From Deltaproteobacteria bacterium (GTDB lineage: Bacteria; Desulfobacterota; Desulfobacteria; C00003060; C00003106), in NCBI GenBank assembly GCA_019314005.1, contig JAFDAE010000153.1, positions 1 through 14,432 on the forward strand: a stretch of 14,432 nucleotides of DNA. The letters are read 5' to 3'. The first letter of the stretch is position 1; the number at the start of each line of letters is the position of its first letter. The position numbers and the translations under genes are program-made. Shown piece after piece: positions 1 to 6,420 of the stretch. A model generated the notes under the pieces. That model worked only from the letters and a program-made list of their open reading frames with translations. It did not search any database and was not told the origin of the DNA.

Positions 1-114
1 GATATTGCAAGGAATGGATCATCCAAGGCGGGCCTTACCCGGGTATTGTATCGCCCAAATCGCCCATTTACGCTTCGTCTAAAGATTTCCAATACTCGTC
101 AAGGAGGTTTGAAG

Positions 115-369
115 ATGAAGCGTACCATACTGAGAATTCCAGCCGTCAAATTTGCATCGGGGCTTTCCCGCTCCACCATTTATCTGCGGATTTCACAAGG
201 GTTATGGACAAAACCGGTCTCCCTCGGCCCTCGGGCGGTCGGGTGGCCCTCCGACGAAGTAGCAGCTATCAACGCGGCGCGCATTGCCGGGGACACAGAT
301 GACGAAATCCGTGTCCTGGTGGAAAAGCTGAAAGCGGCCCGTAAAGAGGCGAAGGAGTGGGAGCGATGA
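115..369 (+). CDS. AlpA-family phage/island regulatory protein
   Basis: An 84-residue protein with the short helix-turn-helix layout of AlpA/excisionase-like regulators. Residues 1-45 contain the recognition segment (SGLSRSTIYLRISQGLWTKP) followed by a V-x-LGPRAVGWPSDEV stretch, the usual AlpA signature. The C-terminus is a charged helix. AlpA proteins are small DNA-binding regulators that usually sit beside an integrase and control excision or integrase expression; that role is inferred here because no integrase lies in the window. An upstream extension to position 46 is open, but the ATG at 115 has an ideal AAGGAGG eight bases before it, so I chose it. Its stop overlaps the next start (ATGA at 366-369), so the two genes are probably translationally coupled. 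Base composition is richer in GC than the plasmid backbone downstream. Confidence 0.85.
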   Translation: MKRTILRIPAVKFASGLSRSTIYLRISQGLWTKPVSLGPRAVGWPSDEVAAINAARIAGDTDDEIRVLVEKLKAARKEAKEWER

Positions 370-803
370 GAAGGCGTCACCCCAACCACCGTCTCGTAAA
401 AATCCACCGTACCTACACGGTGGAAGAGATCGCCAACCTGTTTGGAGTTCACAAAAATACCGTGCGCCACTGGGTCAAGGACGGTCTAACCAGCACCGAT
501 GACAAACGCCCGATGCTGATTCTTGGTCATGTCCTGGTGGCATTTCTTCAGGCTCGCCGTCTGAAAAACAAGCAGCCTTGTAAACCAGGGGAACTCTATT
601 GCGTCCGCTGTCGCGCCCCCAAATCGCCTGCCGGCAACATGGCGGACTATTCCCCCATTACTGAGAAGTTCGGCAACCTCGTTGCCATCTGCCCAGACTG
701 CAATACCTTGATGAACCGGCACGTCAGCTTGGCCAAAATCGGGGAGTTTGACGGGAAAGTGGACATCAGCTTCCCGGAAGCACTTCGACGATTAAGAGAG
801 AGT
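366..803 (+). pseudogene. HTH/zinc-ribbon island protein, 3' end lost at a junction
   Basis: Starts at ATG 366, coupled to the AlpA gene, with AAGGAG at 352-357. Near residues 14-35 is a helix-turn-helix (VEEIANLFGVHKNTVRHW), followed by two CxxC knuckles (CVRC and CPDC) that should bind zinc. From memory, this protein accompanies AlpA next to integrases in proteobacterial islands; its exact function is not known to me. Recognisable family sequence ends near position 803 (…ALRRLRES). Beyond that the frame has no stop until 2639, where it runs in frame into the replication initiator. The intervening translation is low-complexity and not protein-like, and the GC content falls at the same place. 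I infer that recombination removed the last few codons and the stop. A 758-residue fusion is formally possible but unlikely. Confidence 0.6.
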
Positions 804-1140
804 CTTTACCCTTACTCAAAATTGTTGAATAACAGTGGTCTATCTATAATCCATCCCACCCCCTTCATCTTCATAACATCCCAATATTACAAGATATCTA
901 CAGAAGCTTATTGCGTTGTGCCAGCAGGCCTCCACCTGCCCAGCAATTATCAAGTCCACTCACACTCCGAAATAACCGCCCCTGTTCTAAAAACAGATCC
1001 CTCAAATTGCAAGAATAATCTTAGCCATAATCATGGATCGAGGGTTTTGTTTTATCTTTTAATCAAGAAGAAACAACAACAACAACTCTCAAGACAACTC
1101 CCTAAAAAAGCGCTTTTTAAAAACTCCAGTAGTCGTAGTA

Positions 1141-1163
1141 GTAGTCTAATATGTAGTCTAATA
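1141..1163 (+). repeat. 12-bp tandem repeat upstream of iterons
   Basis: GTAGTCTAATA occurs at 1141-1151 and again at 1153-1163, a period of 12 bases, preceded by related GTAGTCGTAGTA sequence from about 1131. Its place between the palindrome and the iterons suggests an accessory protein or initiator site, which is inference. Confidence 0.6.
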
Positions 1164-1198
1164 CTTGTCCAGTTTGGGAGACCCACGCCACCGGGCAT

Positions 1199-1300
1199 AT
1201 TCTATTCTCAGATACCACGCTTTCTATTCTCAGATACCACGCTTTCTATTCTCAGATACCACGCTTTCTATTCTCAGATACCACGCTTTCTGTTCTCAGC
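1199..1300 (+). repeat. Iteron array: four 22-bp direct repeats plus a partial fifth
   Basis: A 22-bp unit that begins TTTCTATTCT and ends CCACGC is repeated without spacers at about 1199-1220 (first base differs), 1221-1242, 1243-1264 and 1265-1286. A partial fifth copy at 1287-1300 has one substitution (TTTCTGTTCTCAG). Period 22 places successive copies on the same face of the helix after two turns, as expected for initiator-binding iterons. The array ends only about 16 bases before the rep start codon and overlaps the rep leader, so the initiator probably represses its own gene when bound. The absence of spacers rules out a CRISPR array. Confidence 0.9.
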
Positions 1301-1316
1301 AAAGGAGATTCAAAAT

Positions 1317-2639
1317 ATGAAAGAACTTGTTAAGCAGGATATCAACTTTTACGAATACCCCGTCTGGTTTCAAGACCAGAAAGAGGCGGGGGCGGGATTA
1401 GTATGGACTGACCGCAAGGGGTTCACCTACAGGGTTGGATACAAAACACCCACCAGGACAGACATAATATTTCTTTACCATCTCATGCTCCAGTCTCAAC
1501 AGGCGGGGTGGAAAGAGGAGCTAACCCTGACACAACGTGAGATATTGAGGGGATGTGGGATTGCGCCGGGAAAAAAATGGGCAGACCGGCTCAAGGACAG
1601 CTTAGAGCGCTGGAAGATGGTGGGAATAAAGTTTACCGGTACATTCTATGACGGCAAAGATTACCAGACTATGAACTTCGGCATCATAGACGAATGGGAT
1701 CTGGAAAAAGGCACAGGGCATCTCAATATCAGATTTGCCCCTAAATGGCTTGAACAGATAAAAAACTCTAATTATTTTCGGTATATTGACTTTCAGCAAA
1801 TGAAGTCGCTCGGTTCTCCCCTGGCAGTACGACTCTATGAAATCCTGATTAAATCATTCCAGGGGCGCAATGAATGGAGCATTAATGCGCTAAAACTCTC
1901 AGCCAAGATACCGATGAAACAAAAATATGTAGCCGTTATTATCCCGAGAATCACGACAGCCGTTGATACAATTAATGCCAAAACTTCACTGAATCTTACC
2001 CTGCAAACCAAACGCCCGAAGCGGGGGCAAGCAATATTTACATTCAGAAAATCTAAAGCTTCTAAGCCCTCTAAGCCCGAGAAAACAGCACCCCCACAGT
2101 CCTGTGCAACAGAAATCACAGAAGCTCAGGTGGAAAACTGTGAGGCTTTAATCGCCCTATTGCCCGAACAGCACCGCGAGAAGAATACAATCCACGAGCT
2201 GGTAGCCAAAGCCCTGGATAAGCATGGTTTTGAATATGTAAAACAAAATATTCTGTATGCCAACGAGACGGCAGGTAAAAGCTACCGGGTATATCTCACA
2301 AAATCCATACTCAATAATTGGGGCAAGGAATGGCAGGAAGATAAGAACCAAGAGGATGAGCACAAACAGCATAGGAAAGCTGCGAAGCAAGTAGAAGCAG
2401 ATAAAATGAGAGAGGAGGAGAGGCTACATTTATCCGTCAGGGAACACATAAGAGTTATGCCTCAGGAGAAGATTAATCAGCTTCGGTCCCGCGCATACGA
2501 AGAATTAACCGAACCGGAGAAGCGACTTGATAGCACAATCCTGAGCGCTTGCGTGAAAGCAAAGATGAGATCCCTTGTTGCCAGAGAAATCTCAGATCAA
2601 TTGAATGGAAATAATCAATCATTTGCGGCCGACAATTAG
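1317..2639 (+). CDS. Plasmid replication initiator protein (Rep, winged-helix type)
   Basis: A 440-residue protein that starts at ATG 1317 behind AAAGGAGA (1301-1308), immediately after the iterons. Its first 260 or so residues have the pattern of Rep_3/RPA-like initiators: two winged-helix-like units, with a turn of the form LTLTQREILRGCG near residues 68-80 and a FQQMKSLGSPLAVRLYEIL segment near 155-175 (the 'LxxxxALRLYELL' element of such initiators). Such proteins bind iterons, melt the origin and recruit the host helicase. The C-terminal 180 residues form a charged, helical tail (several Glu/Lys-rich stretches near 340-380) not typical of the short Rep_3 proteins; its job is unknown. The frame is open upstream through the iterons, but the ATG, ribosome site and domain start all agree on 1317. 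The exact family name is from pattern recall and not confirmed. Confidence 0.8.
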   Translation: MKELVKQDINFYEYPVWFQDQKEAGAGLVWTDRKGFTYRVGYKTPTRTDIIFLYHLMLQSQQAGWKEELTLTQREILRGCGIAPGKKWADRLKDSLERWKMVGIKFTGTFYDGKDYQTMNFGIIDEWDLEKGTGHLNIRFAPKWLEQIKNSNYFRYIDFQQMKSLGSPLAVRLYEILIKSFQGRNEWSINALKLSAKIPMKQKYVAVIIPRITTAVDTINAKTSLNLTLQTKRPKRGQAIFTFRKSKASKPSKPEKTAPPQSCATEITEAQVENCEALIALLPEQHREKNTIHELVAKALDKHGFEYVKQNILYANETAGKSYRVYLTKSILNNWGKEWQEDKNQEDEHKQHRKAAKQVEADKMREEERLHLSVREHIRVMPQEKINQLRSRAYEELTEPEKRLDSTILSACVKAKMRSLVAREISDQLNGNNQSFAADN

Positions 2640-2663
2640 TTATTTTCGTAGAGGGAATCCATT

Positions 2664-3233
2664 ATGGAACAGTACATATCGAGAATATCGATAATTGTTA
2701 AAACAATAACGAAACGCTATGAAAACAGTGTAGATATGCCATACGAGGACCTATTACAAGAGGGTTATATTGCAGCAATGAATGGAGTAAACCGGTGGCA
2801 TAAAGAGCAGAGTAGTGCGGCGATAATCGCGTGGGCCTGGATATATATTCTTAGTCGGTGCAAAGAACTCAGTACGTCCCGATATGCCCAGCCCGAAATA
2901 ACATCGTATGAAGAACATATGGACACTAACGACATAAATGCCACTGATCTATATACCAACAAATATTTTATAGGTGAAGCGGATACAAAGGTAATCTCTG
3001 AAATTTCCCAGCAAAAAAAAGGTGCGTTCCTACTCCTGAAAAAGTCCTTATCCAACGGCTATAGTGATATTGCTCAAAGATTCGAGGACTCAATATCTCC
3101 GGGCAGCATAGCCGATAAAGAGCATTTAACCATACAGCGAATCAACCAATTAAATAAAAAAATTGAAGATTATCTTTTTGTAGAGGAAGCCACAACTCAT
3201 GAAGAGATGACAACTGCAGATAACCAAAACTAA
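2664..3233 (+). CDS. Sigma-70-like protein (region 2 recognisable)
   Basis: A 189-residue protein. Residues 27-72 match sigma-70 region 2: YEDLLQEGYIAAMNGVNRW aligns with the DLxQEGxxGLxxAxxxF core, and AWAWIYILSRCKEL aligns with the TYAxWWIRxxI helix that contacts the -10 element. A middle part (75-125) is not conserved. The end (about 125-172) could be a divergent region 4 helix-turn-helix (YSDIAQRFEDSISPGSI, then a helix with IQRINQLNKKIEDYL), but this is weak. It could redirect host RNA polymerase to element promoters, or it may be a transcription-unrelated DNA-binding relative. It lies 24 bases after rep, with GAGGGA at 2651-2656 as ribosome site, so it is probably co-transcribed with rep. 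The aromatic residues usually needed for melting are only partly kept. Confidence 0.6.
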   Translation: MEQYISRISIIVKTITKRYENSVDMPYEDLLQEGYIAAMNGVNRWHKEQSSAAIIAWAWIYILSRCKELSTSRYAQPEITSYEEHMDTNDINATDLYTNKYFIGEADTKVISEISQQKKGAFLLLKKSLSNGYSDIAQRFEDSISPGSIADKEHLTIQRINQLNKKIEDYLFVEEATTHEEMTTADNQN

Positions 3234-3331
3234 TTATTACCAACCATTAGTAGCTATCGCTAAGTATTAGAGCGGAGAAATCCCTACTCGAAGGCGTAAA
3301 CAGCACAAGGATAGACAGGGAGGAACGGGGT

Positions 3332-3511
3332 ATGAATAGTTACACTGAATATTTGGAATCCATAGAGCAGGAAAAAACAAAAAACCCAGATAATTATTTA
3401 AAAAGATGTGGTGATTGCGGACGGTTTGTTGCGGAAAAATATTGGATAGAAAAGAATCACCCCTGGAAGCATCATCCGTTATGCCCTGAATGTTTTTCCA
3501 ATTACGATTGA
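3332..3511 (+). CDS. Small two-knuckle zinc-ribbon protein
   Basis: A 59-residue protein with ribosome site GGGAGGA near 3318-3324. It has CGDC at residues 26-29 and CPEC at 51-54, a spacing that fits a single zinc ribbon. The N-terminal 22 residues are a charged helix. It ends with FSNYD just before the GC-rich island, and its stop is 10 bases upstream of the next start. Function unknown; zinc ribbons this size in mobile elements often act as transcription or protein-interaction modules. The start is supported by spacing and by the absence of a better upstream ATG. Confidence 0.7.
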   Translation: MNSYTEYLESIEQEKTKNPDNYLKRCGDCGRFVAEKYWIEKNHPWKHHPLCPECFSNYD

Positions 3512-3521
3512 TGGAGGACTT

Positions 3522-3824
3522 ATGAACCCCCTAACTCTCCCCTTTTGCCTCTGGTGGGTAACTCTGACGGTCATGGTGATCTTCTTCGGGCTGTCCCTGA
3601 GTGCGGTAGAAAGCGGAGGTATGGAGCACATGAGGAAGCAGACAGCGCCGGAAGTCAAGGCGGCAATTCTGAGGTGCGGGCCCATGAAGTATTACCGAAC
3701 GCTCTGGACCGGGGAGTTGCAGGTCAATAAGGTAAGCGGCCTTGATGATGCAGAGGGATGGGAGAGGTTACAGCCATGTCGCTGGAGGATTGCAAGTTCA
3801 CTGGGACAAAGACCGACCAAGTAA
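3522..3824 (+). CDS. Small membrane protein, probably with a chimeric C-terminus
   Basis: A 100-residue reading frame starting at ATG 3522 after GGAGGAC. Residues 6-30 form one hydrophobic transmembrane segment (FCLWWVTLTVMVIFFGLSLS). Residues 35-80 look like a normal soluble phage-type protein (KYYRTLWTGELQVNK and GWERL). After about residue 83 (position 3770) the same DNA encodes the end of a cytosine methyltransferase in another frame, so the last 17 residues of this protein (QPCRWRIASSLGQRPTK) are probably an accident of a deletion that fused two genes. GC content is higher than in the flanking genes. Function not recognised. Confidence 0.5.
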   Translation: MNPLTLPFCLWWVTLTVMVIFFGLSLSAVESGGMEHMRKQTAPEVKAAILRCGPMKYYRTLWTGELQVNKVSGLDDAEGWERLQPCRWRIASSLGQRPTK

Positions 3825-4614
3825 AACAAATTGGGAACGCCGTCCCAGCTGGCACCGCCGAGGCTCTATGTAAGGTACTTTTAAACTGGGGGGAATGGGG
3901 GGGAGAGGAGAGGAGAGGAATAGCCGCGTCCTTCACAAATTGATCTTTAGAATTTGTATGGACCCAAGACTTGAACCCCGCATATCTTTTTCTACAATGA
4001 AACTTTATCCAGGGTATTCTCTGCTTGAGAATCACGGAGGGCAGGTTAATACTGCATCTGGACAAGAAGACCTGGACAATGTTCCTTCCTAAAGTAGCCT
4101 TTAGAACATAGAAAAGGAATACCCGGCCCTTTCTATAGCGATGAGCCTCTTTGGGAATCCATTCTTCTCTTCTCATGATTCCTATCTGCCCTGATAAATC
4201 AACCTCAAGCCATCTCCGGCTTTCATCCACATCTACAATGACACCCTCCACAGCCTTTTGGACATTACTTTTCCATAGTATGTACTGCTCTCTGGCCTTC
4301 ATTTCTTCCAGTACACGGGGAAAGACACGCCTGCAGGAATCGACTATAGGCTTTGGGAAAGAGGCAAAATCAAGTGTAAGGGGTAGAGAATCACAAAAAT
4401 TAACATGAGGATCAATTGCCTGTGCCTCTTCTATCTCTACTTTCTGAGGAACCTTCCAAAAAAGTGTGGCAGTTTTATCTTCTATATCAACAACAATATC
4501 ACACTCATGCGTGTTAAAATAATTAGACAAGGCATCTTTAATTGTGAGTTCAAGTGCAATATCTGTCTTATCCTTCGAAATACCGAGGGCTCTGATTAAT
4601 TTAGTGTCAGGCAT
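3724..4614 (-). pseudogene. NusA-like protein (N-domain plus S1 domain), truncated
   Basis: A 296-residue frame on the minus strand from ATG 4614, preceded by GGAAGAAG. Residues 1-75 resemble the NusA N-terminal RNA-polymerase-binding domain (IRALGISKDKTDIALELTIK, then DIVVDIEDKTATLFWKV). Residues 85-118 resemble its linker (PKPIVDSCRRVFPRVLEEMK), and 119-187 an S1 RNA-binding domain (VEGVIVDVDESRRWLEVDL, IGIMRREEWIPKE, then VQVFLSRC). Residues 190-220 resemble the start of the first KH domain. After about residue 222 (position 3948) the frame runs antisense through the methyltransferase remnant, so the KH domains are lost and the last 70 or so residues are not authentic. Housekeeping NusA controls pausing, termination and antitermination. 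This divergent copy, on an element that also has a sigma-like gene, was probably an element-specific transcription factor. Confidence 0.6.
3758..3943 (+). pseudogene. C-terminal remnant of a C5-cytosine DNA methyltransferase
   Basis: The frame from 3758 reads …TAMSLEDCKFTGTKTDQV, then KQIGNAVPAGTAEALCKVLL. The QIGNAVP block is motif X of the Dcm/HhaI-type C5-cytosine methyltransferases, which sits at the very end of the enzyme and completes the AdoMet pocket. The catalytic PC motif, motif I and the target recognition domain are all absent, and a stop lies in frame near 3746, so this is only a tail and cannot be active. It overlaps the end of the membrane protein gene in a different frame and, on the other strand, the artefactual end of the NusA-like frame. 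I infer a large internal deletion between a phage-type membrane protein gene and a phage-type methyltransferase gene. Confidence 0.65.
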
Positions 4615-4767
4615 TCTTCTTCCCGTAAAAAATTCATCTTTTGCTTTAGTAATAGAGCATGCATAAAATATTTCATCAGTCTCCTATTACAAAAGTAAAG
4701 AGGTCGAACAAAAAAAACCAAACGAAAGCAAGCAAAAAAACAAACACATTAAAGGAGGAAAAAGAAA

Positions 4768-5214
4768 ATGCCAAGCGAAAATGTTCAGACCACAGGTTCA
4801 CACGAACCCTCAAAATTTGAGTTAATGGCTAGAGAGCGCAACGCCAGAGTCATACGTTGCAACACCCCCGACACTTACTCACTTCTTGACCTGGCCCGTA
4901 ATGCGGACTGGGTTATAAAATCACTAAGAAATAGGCTTCTTATATCTCTTGAACCTGAACAGGTTATTCCATTACTTACCCGGTATAAGAACAGTATAAT
5001 AGCTCTATCCGATCTTCTTGAAGAAATGAGTGTGGTTTGCGAGACGGAATACAGAACACCTCGGGGAATATTACAGATGAAAGGGGAAAAGGTGCCTGAT
5101 CGGATCAGAGCGACAGGTAAAAAAGCTTCGGCAACCAAGGTAAAGAAATCCGACGGTAACGGAGACAAAAAACCTGTTACAGACAGTGATGATAAAGATC
5201 CTGTCATAAGCTGA
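4768..5214 (+). CDS. Unknown protein with charged disordered tail
   Basis: A 148-residue protein starting at ATG 4768 behind a perfect AAAGGAGGA, in an A-rich leader. Residues 1-20 look disordered. Residues 25-95 are predicted mostly helical (SLLDLARNADWVIKSLRNRL, then EPEQVIPLLTRYKNSIIALS). From residue 105 the protein is a low-complexity tail, first Lys-rich then Asp-rich, ending DSDDKDPVIS. I do not recognise a family. It is transcribed away from the NusA-like gene, from a shared 153-base divergent spacer (4615-4767). A small helical protein with a basic/acidic tail could bind nucleic acid or protein, but there is no direct evidence. The stop is followed at once by another AAAGGAG (5214-5220) with no start codon behind it. 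Confidence 0.7.
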   Translation: MPSENVQTTGSHEPSKFELMARERNARVIRCNTPDTYSLLDLARNADWVIKSLRNRLLISLEPEQVIPLLTRYKNSIIALSDLLEEMSVVCETEYRTPRGILQMKGEKVPDRIRATGKKASATKVKKSDGNGDKKPVTDSDDKDPVIS

Positions 5215-5326
5215 AAGGAGACAATATAGTCTTAGAATAAGAACGGACAATTTTACCGGATAACGCTATCCCCAAAATGGCATGTCTGGAAAATATGTTC
5301 AAAACTTTGTAACAGAGGCGCGTAAC

Positions 5327-5353
5327 TTGTCAACCATCTAACCAACGTATTTT
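5327..5353 (+). promoter_or_regulatory. Possible promoter for the hairpin-rich RNA
   Basis: TTGTCA (5327-5332) and TATTTT (5348-5353) resemble -35 and -10 boxes, with a short 15-base spacer. TATTTTTAAAATA at 5348-5360 is a near-perfect palindrome. It lies directly before the first strong hairpin at 5368. Spacer length is below optimum, so this is a weak call. Confidence 0.25.
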
Positions 5354-5359
5354 TAAAAT

Positions 5360-5664
5360 AGCCCTACGGAGTGCTTCAGCTTTGCTGGAACACTCCATTA
5401 GTGTTGTTTTTAGCACAAGAGTTTATTTGCATAAGTGATTTTTACTTATTGCGGCTCCCATTTGGGAGACAAAGGACACATAACATAGTCATTATGTAGC
5501 CCTCAAAAAAGTAGATTACACAGCCATGTAAAACATCGGATTTCCCCGATCTTTTACGCCTGATGCGACTTATTTAGCTGGTGGATTCCAGGGCAGTTGT
5601 GGTTTTCGGTGACGGAAAGATTTAGTAATTCTCCTCAAGGGGAGAGCTGTATCTACAAAAGTAG
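5360..5664 (+). ncRNA. Candidate structured RNA: dense run of hairpins
   Basis: No open gene lies here, but consecutive inverted repeats do: 5368-5396 (GGAGTG/CACTCC, extended inside), 5401-5416 (GTGTT/AGCAC), 5431-5449 (ATAAGT/ACTTAT), 5455-5468 (CTCCC/GGGAG), 5478-5497 (ACATAA/TTATGT), 5516-5531 (TTACA/TGTAA), 5535-5550 (ATCGG/CCGAT), 5578-5591 (CTGG/CCAG), 5603-5618 (TTTTC/GGAAA), 5630-5645 (TCTCC/GGAGA) and 5653-5664 (CTAC-AAAA-GTAG). One more lies upstream at 5258-5271 (GGATA-ACGC-TATCC). Several have 5-bp stems and 6-base loops. Such density is unusual for a spacer and fits a structured RNA, or a single-strand origin or transfer region. Strand is inferred from the neighbouring genes and the promoter-like boxes. 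No match to a named RNA family can be claimed. Confidence 0.4.
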
Positions 5665-5893
5665 CAAATACGCACAATTAATAACCTGATTTTTTGATGA
5701 AACATTCTATTCTTTTAGGTTCTACCTATTTGATGACCATGGATTTGGGGAATGTTGATTACACGAGTCGGGTTTTTTTATGTGCAAAAACAATCAAGAA
5801 AGGAGGAAAACAACCAAAAAAAGAATTAAAGAATCGAAGAAACAATCAACAGTAACAACCAAATCAAACAACAAGAAAAGGAGAAAAAGAATC
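5665..5893 (+). other. Gene-free leader between the hairpin region and ssb
   Basis: No convincing gene. A possible closing helix pairs GCACA (5672-5676) with TGTGC (5781-5785) and AACC (5683-5686) with GGTT (5771-5774), which would enclose about 110 bases. A T-run at 5773-5779 follows GGG but has no obvious GC-rich stem in front, so it is a poor intrinsic terminator. From 5786 the sequence is A-rich and includes AAGAAAGGAGG without a usable start codon. A frame from ATG 5780 is in phase with ssb, but the Lys-rich 38 residues it would add are not SSB sequence. Confidence 0.4.
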
Positions 5894-6307
5894 ATGGTAA
5901 ACAAAGTTATTTTAGTTGGAAGATTAGGAACCGATCCTGAAGTCAAGTATACCCAGGACGGTACACCCGTTGCCTCATTTAGCCTTGCCACTGACGAACA
6001 GTGGAAAGATAAAGACGGCAAAAAAGTTCAGAAAACAGAATGGCACAAAGTAGTTGCATGGCGGAAGCTTGGTGAAGTCTGTGGTGAGTATCTCACTAAA
6101 GGGAAGCTCATTTACATTGAAGGCAAGATTCAGACAAAGCAATGGGAAGACAAAAGTGGTAACAAACGATACACAACAGAGGTTATTGCTCAAAGCATGA
6201 AAATGTTGGGCGGATCAAGCAATGAACAACCCCAACACGCCGCGCAATCCCACTCTGAAGATAATGGGACGGGCCCTATTGGCGTCGACGATGACATTCC
6301 TTTTTAG
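5894..6307 (+). CDS. ssb: Single-stranded DNA-binding protein
   Basis: A 137-residue SSB. It begins MVNKVILVGRLGTDPEVKYT, the standard opening of the OB fold. The fold continues through VASFSLATDEQW, TEWHKVVAW, LGEVCGEYLTKGKLIYIEGK and WEDKSGNKRYTTEV, ending near residue 110. A short Gln/Ser/Asn linker leads to the acidic tip VDDDIPF, the conserved tail that recruits replication and repair proteins. It coats single-stranded DNA as a tetramer during replication, recombination or conjugative entry. The ATG at 5894 is preceded by AAAAGGAGA (5877-5884) and matches the family start, so the longer in-phase frame from 5780 is rejected. Plasmid and phage ssb genes commonly sit near annealing proteins and nucleases, as here. 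Confidence 0.97.
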   Translation: MVNKVILVGRLGTDPEVKYTQDGTPVASFSLATDEQWKDKDGKKVQKTEWHKVVAWRKLGEVCGEYLTKGKLIYIEGKIQTKQWEDKSGNKRYTTEVIAQSMKMLGGSSNEQPQHAAQSHSEDNGTGPIGVDDDIPF

Positions 6308-6356
6308 GAATAAACCTTAAGTACGATCAATCAATAATATCTAAGTAAACCCCAGG

Positions 6357-6395
6357 GGGGAAGACATTTCCCTTTGGGAAATCTATGTCTTCCCC
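6357..6395 (+). promoter_or_regulatory. Large two-tier stem-loop after ssb
   Basis: GGGGAAGACAT (6357-6367) pairs perfectly with ATGTCTTCCCC (6385-6395). Inside it, TTTCCC-TTT-GGGAAA (6367-6381) forms a second stem. It has no T-run behind it, so it is not a standard intrinsic terminator. It could be an RNA stability or processing element between ssb and the downstream peptide gene, or a protein-binding site. Confidence 0.65.
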
Positions 6396-6420
6396 TCTAC
6401 AACAGAGAAAGGAAGATGAG

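Larger units (their letters stand above)
804..1316 (+). other. Candidate iteron-type replication origin, no gene
   Basis: No convincing gene occupies this stretch. From about 820 to 1030 it is C-rich and purine-poor on this strand, with a small hairpin (GCAGG/CCTGC, 924-939). From about 1040 to 1120 it is AT-rich, including a run of T-rich sequence near 1044-1062 that could be the unwinding element and a 14-base perfect palindrome AAAAAGCGCTTTTT at 1105-1118. It then holds a 12-bp tandem repeat and an array of 22-bp iterons directly before the rep gene. This order (AT-rich segment, short repeats, iterons, initiator) matches theta-replicating iteron plasmids. DnaA-box-like sequences are only weak matches (for example ATATCTACA near 894-902). 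Confidence 0.6.

Noticed and set aside
46..114. Longer start for the AlpA-like gene
   Set aside because: The extension is not family-like and ATG 115 has an ideal AAGGAGG.
1199..1300. Direct repeats as a CRISPR array
   Set aside because: The 22-bp units are adjacent with no spacers and sit beside a rep gene, so they are iterons.
3545..3730. Second plus-strand frame inside the GC-rich island
   Set aside because: It overlaps the membrane-protein frame, lacks a ribosome site and has no protein-like features.
5360..5664. tRNA or tmRNA gene
   Set aside because: No acceptor stem with a T-loop GTTC-type motif or CCA end could be fitted to the hairpins.
5671..5785. Intrinsic terminator at the T-run before ssb
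   Set aside because: There is no GC-rich stem immediately before the T-run; only a weak long-range pairing is possible.
5780..5893. N-terminal extension of SSB from ATG 5780
   Set aside because: The added residues are Lys-rich low complexity, unlike any SSB; ATG 5894 has the ribosome site and the family start.
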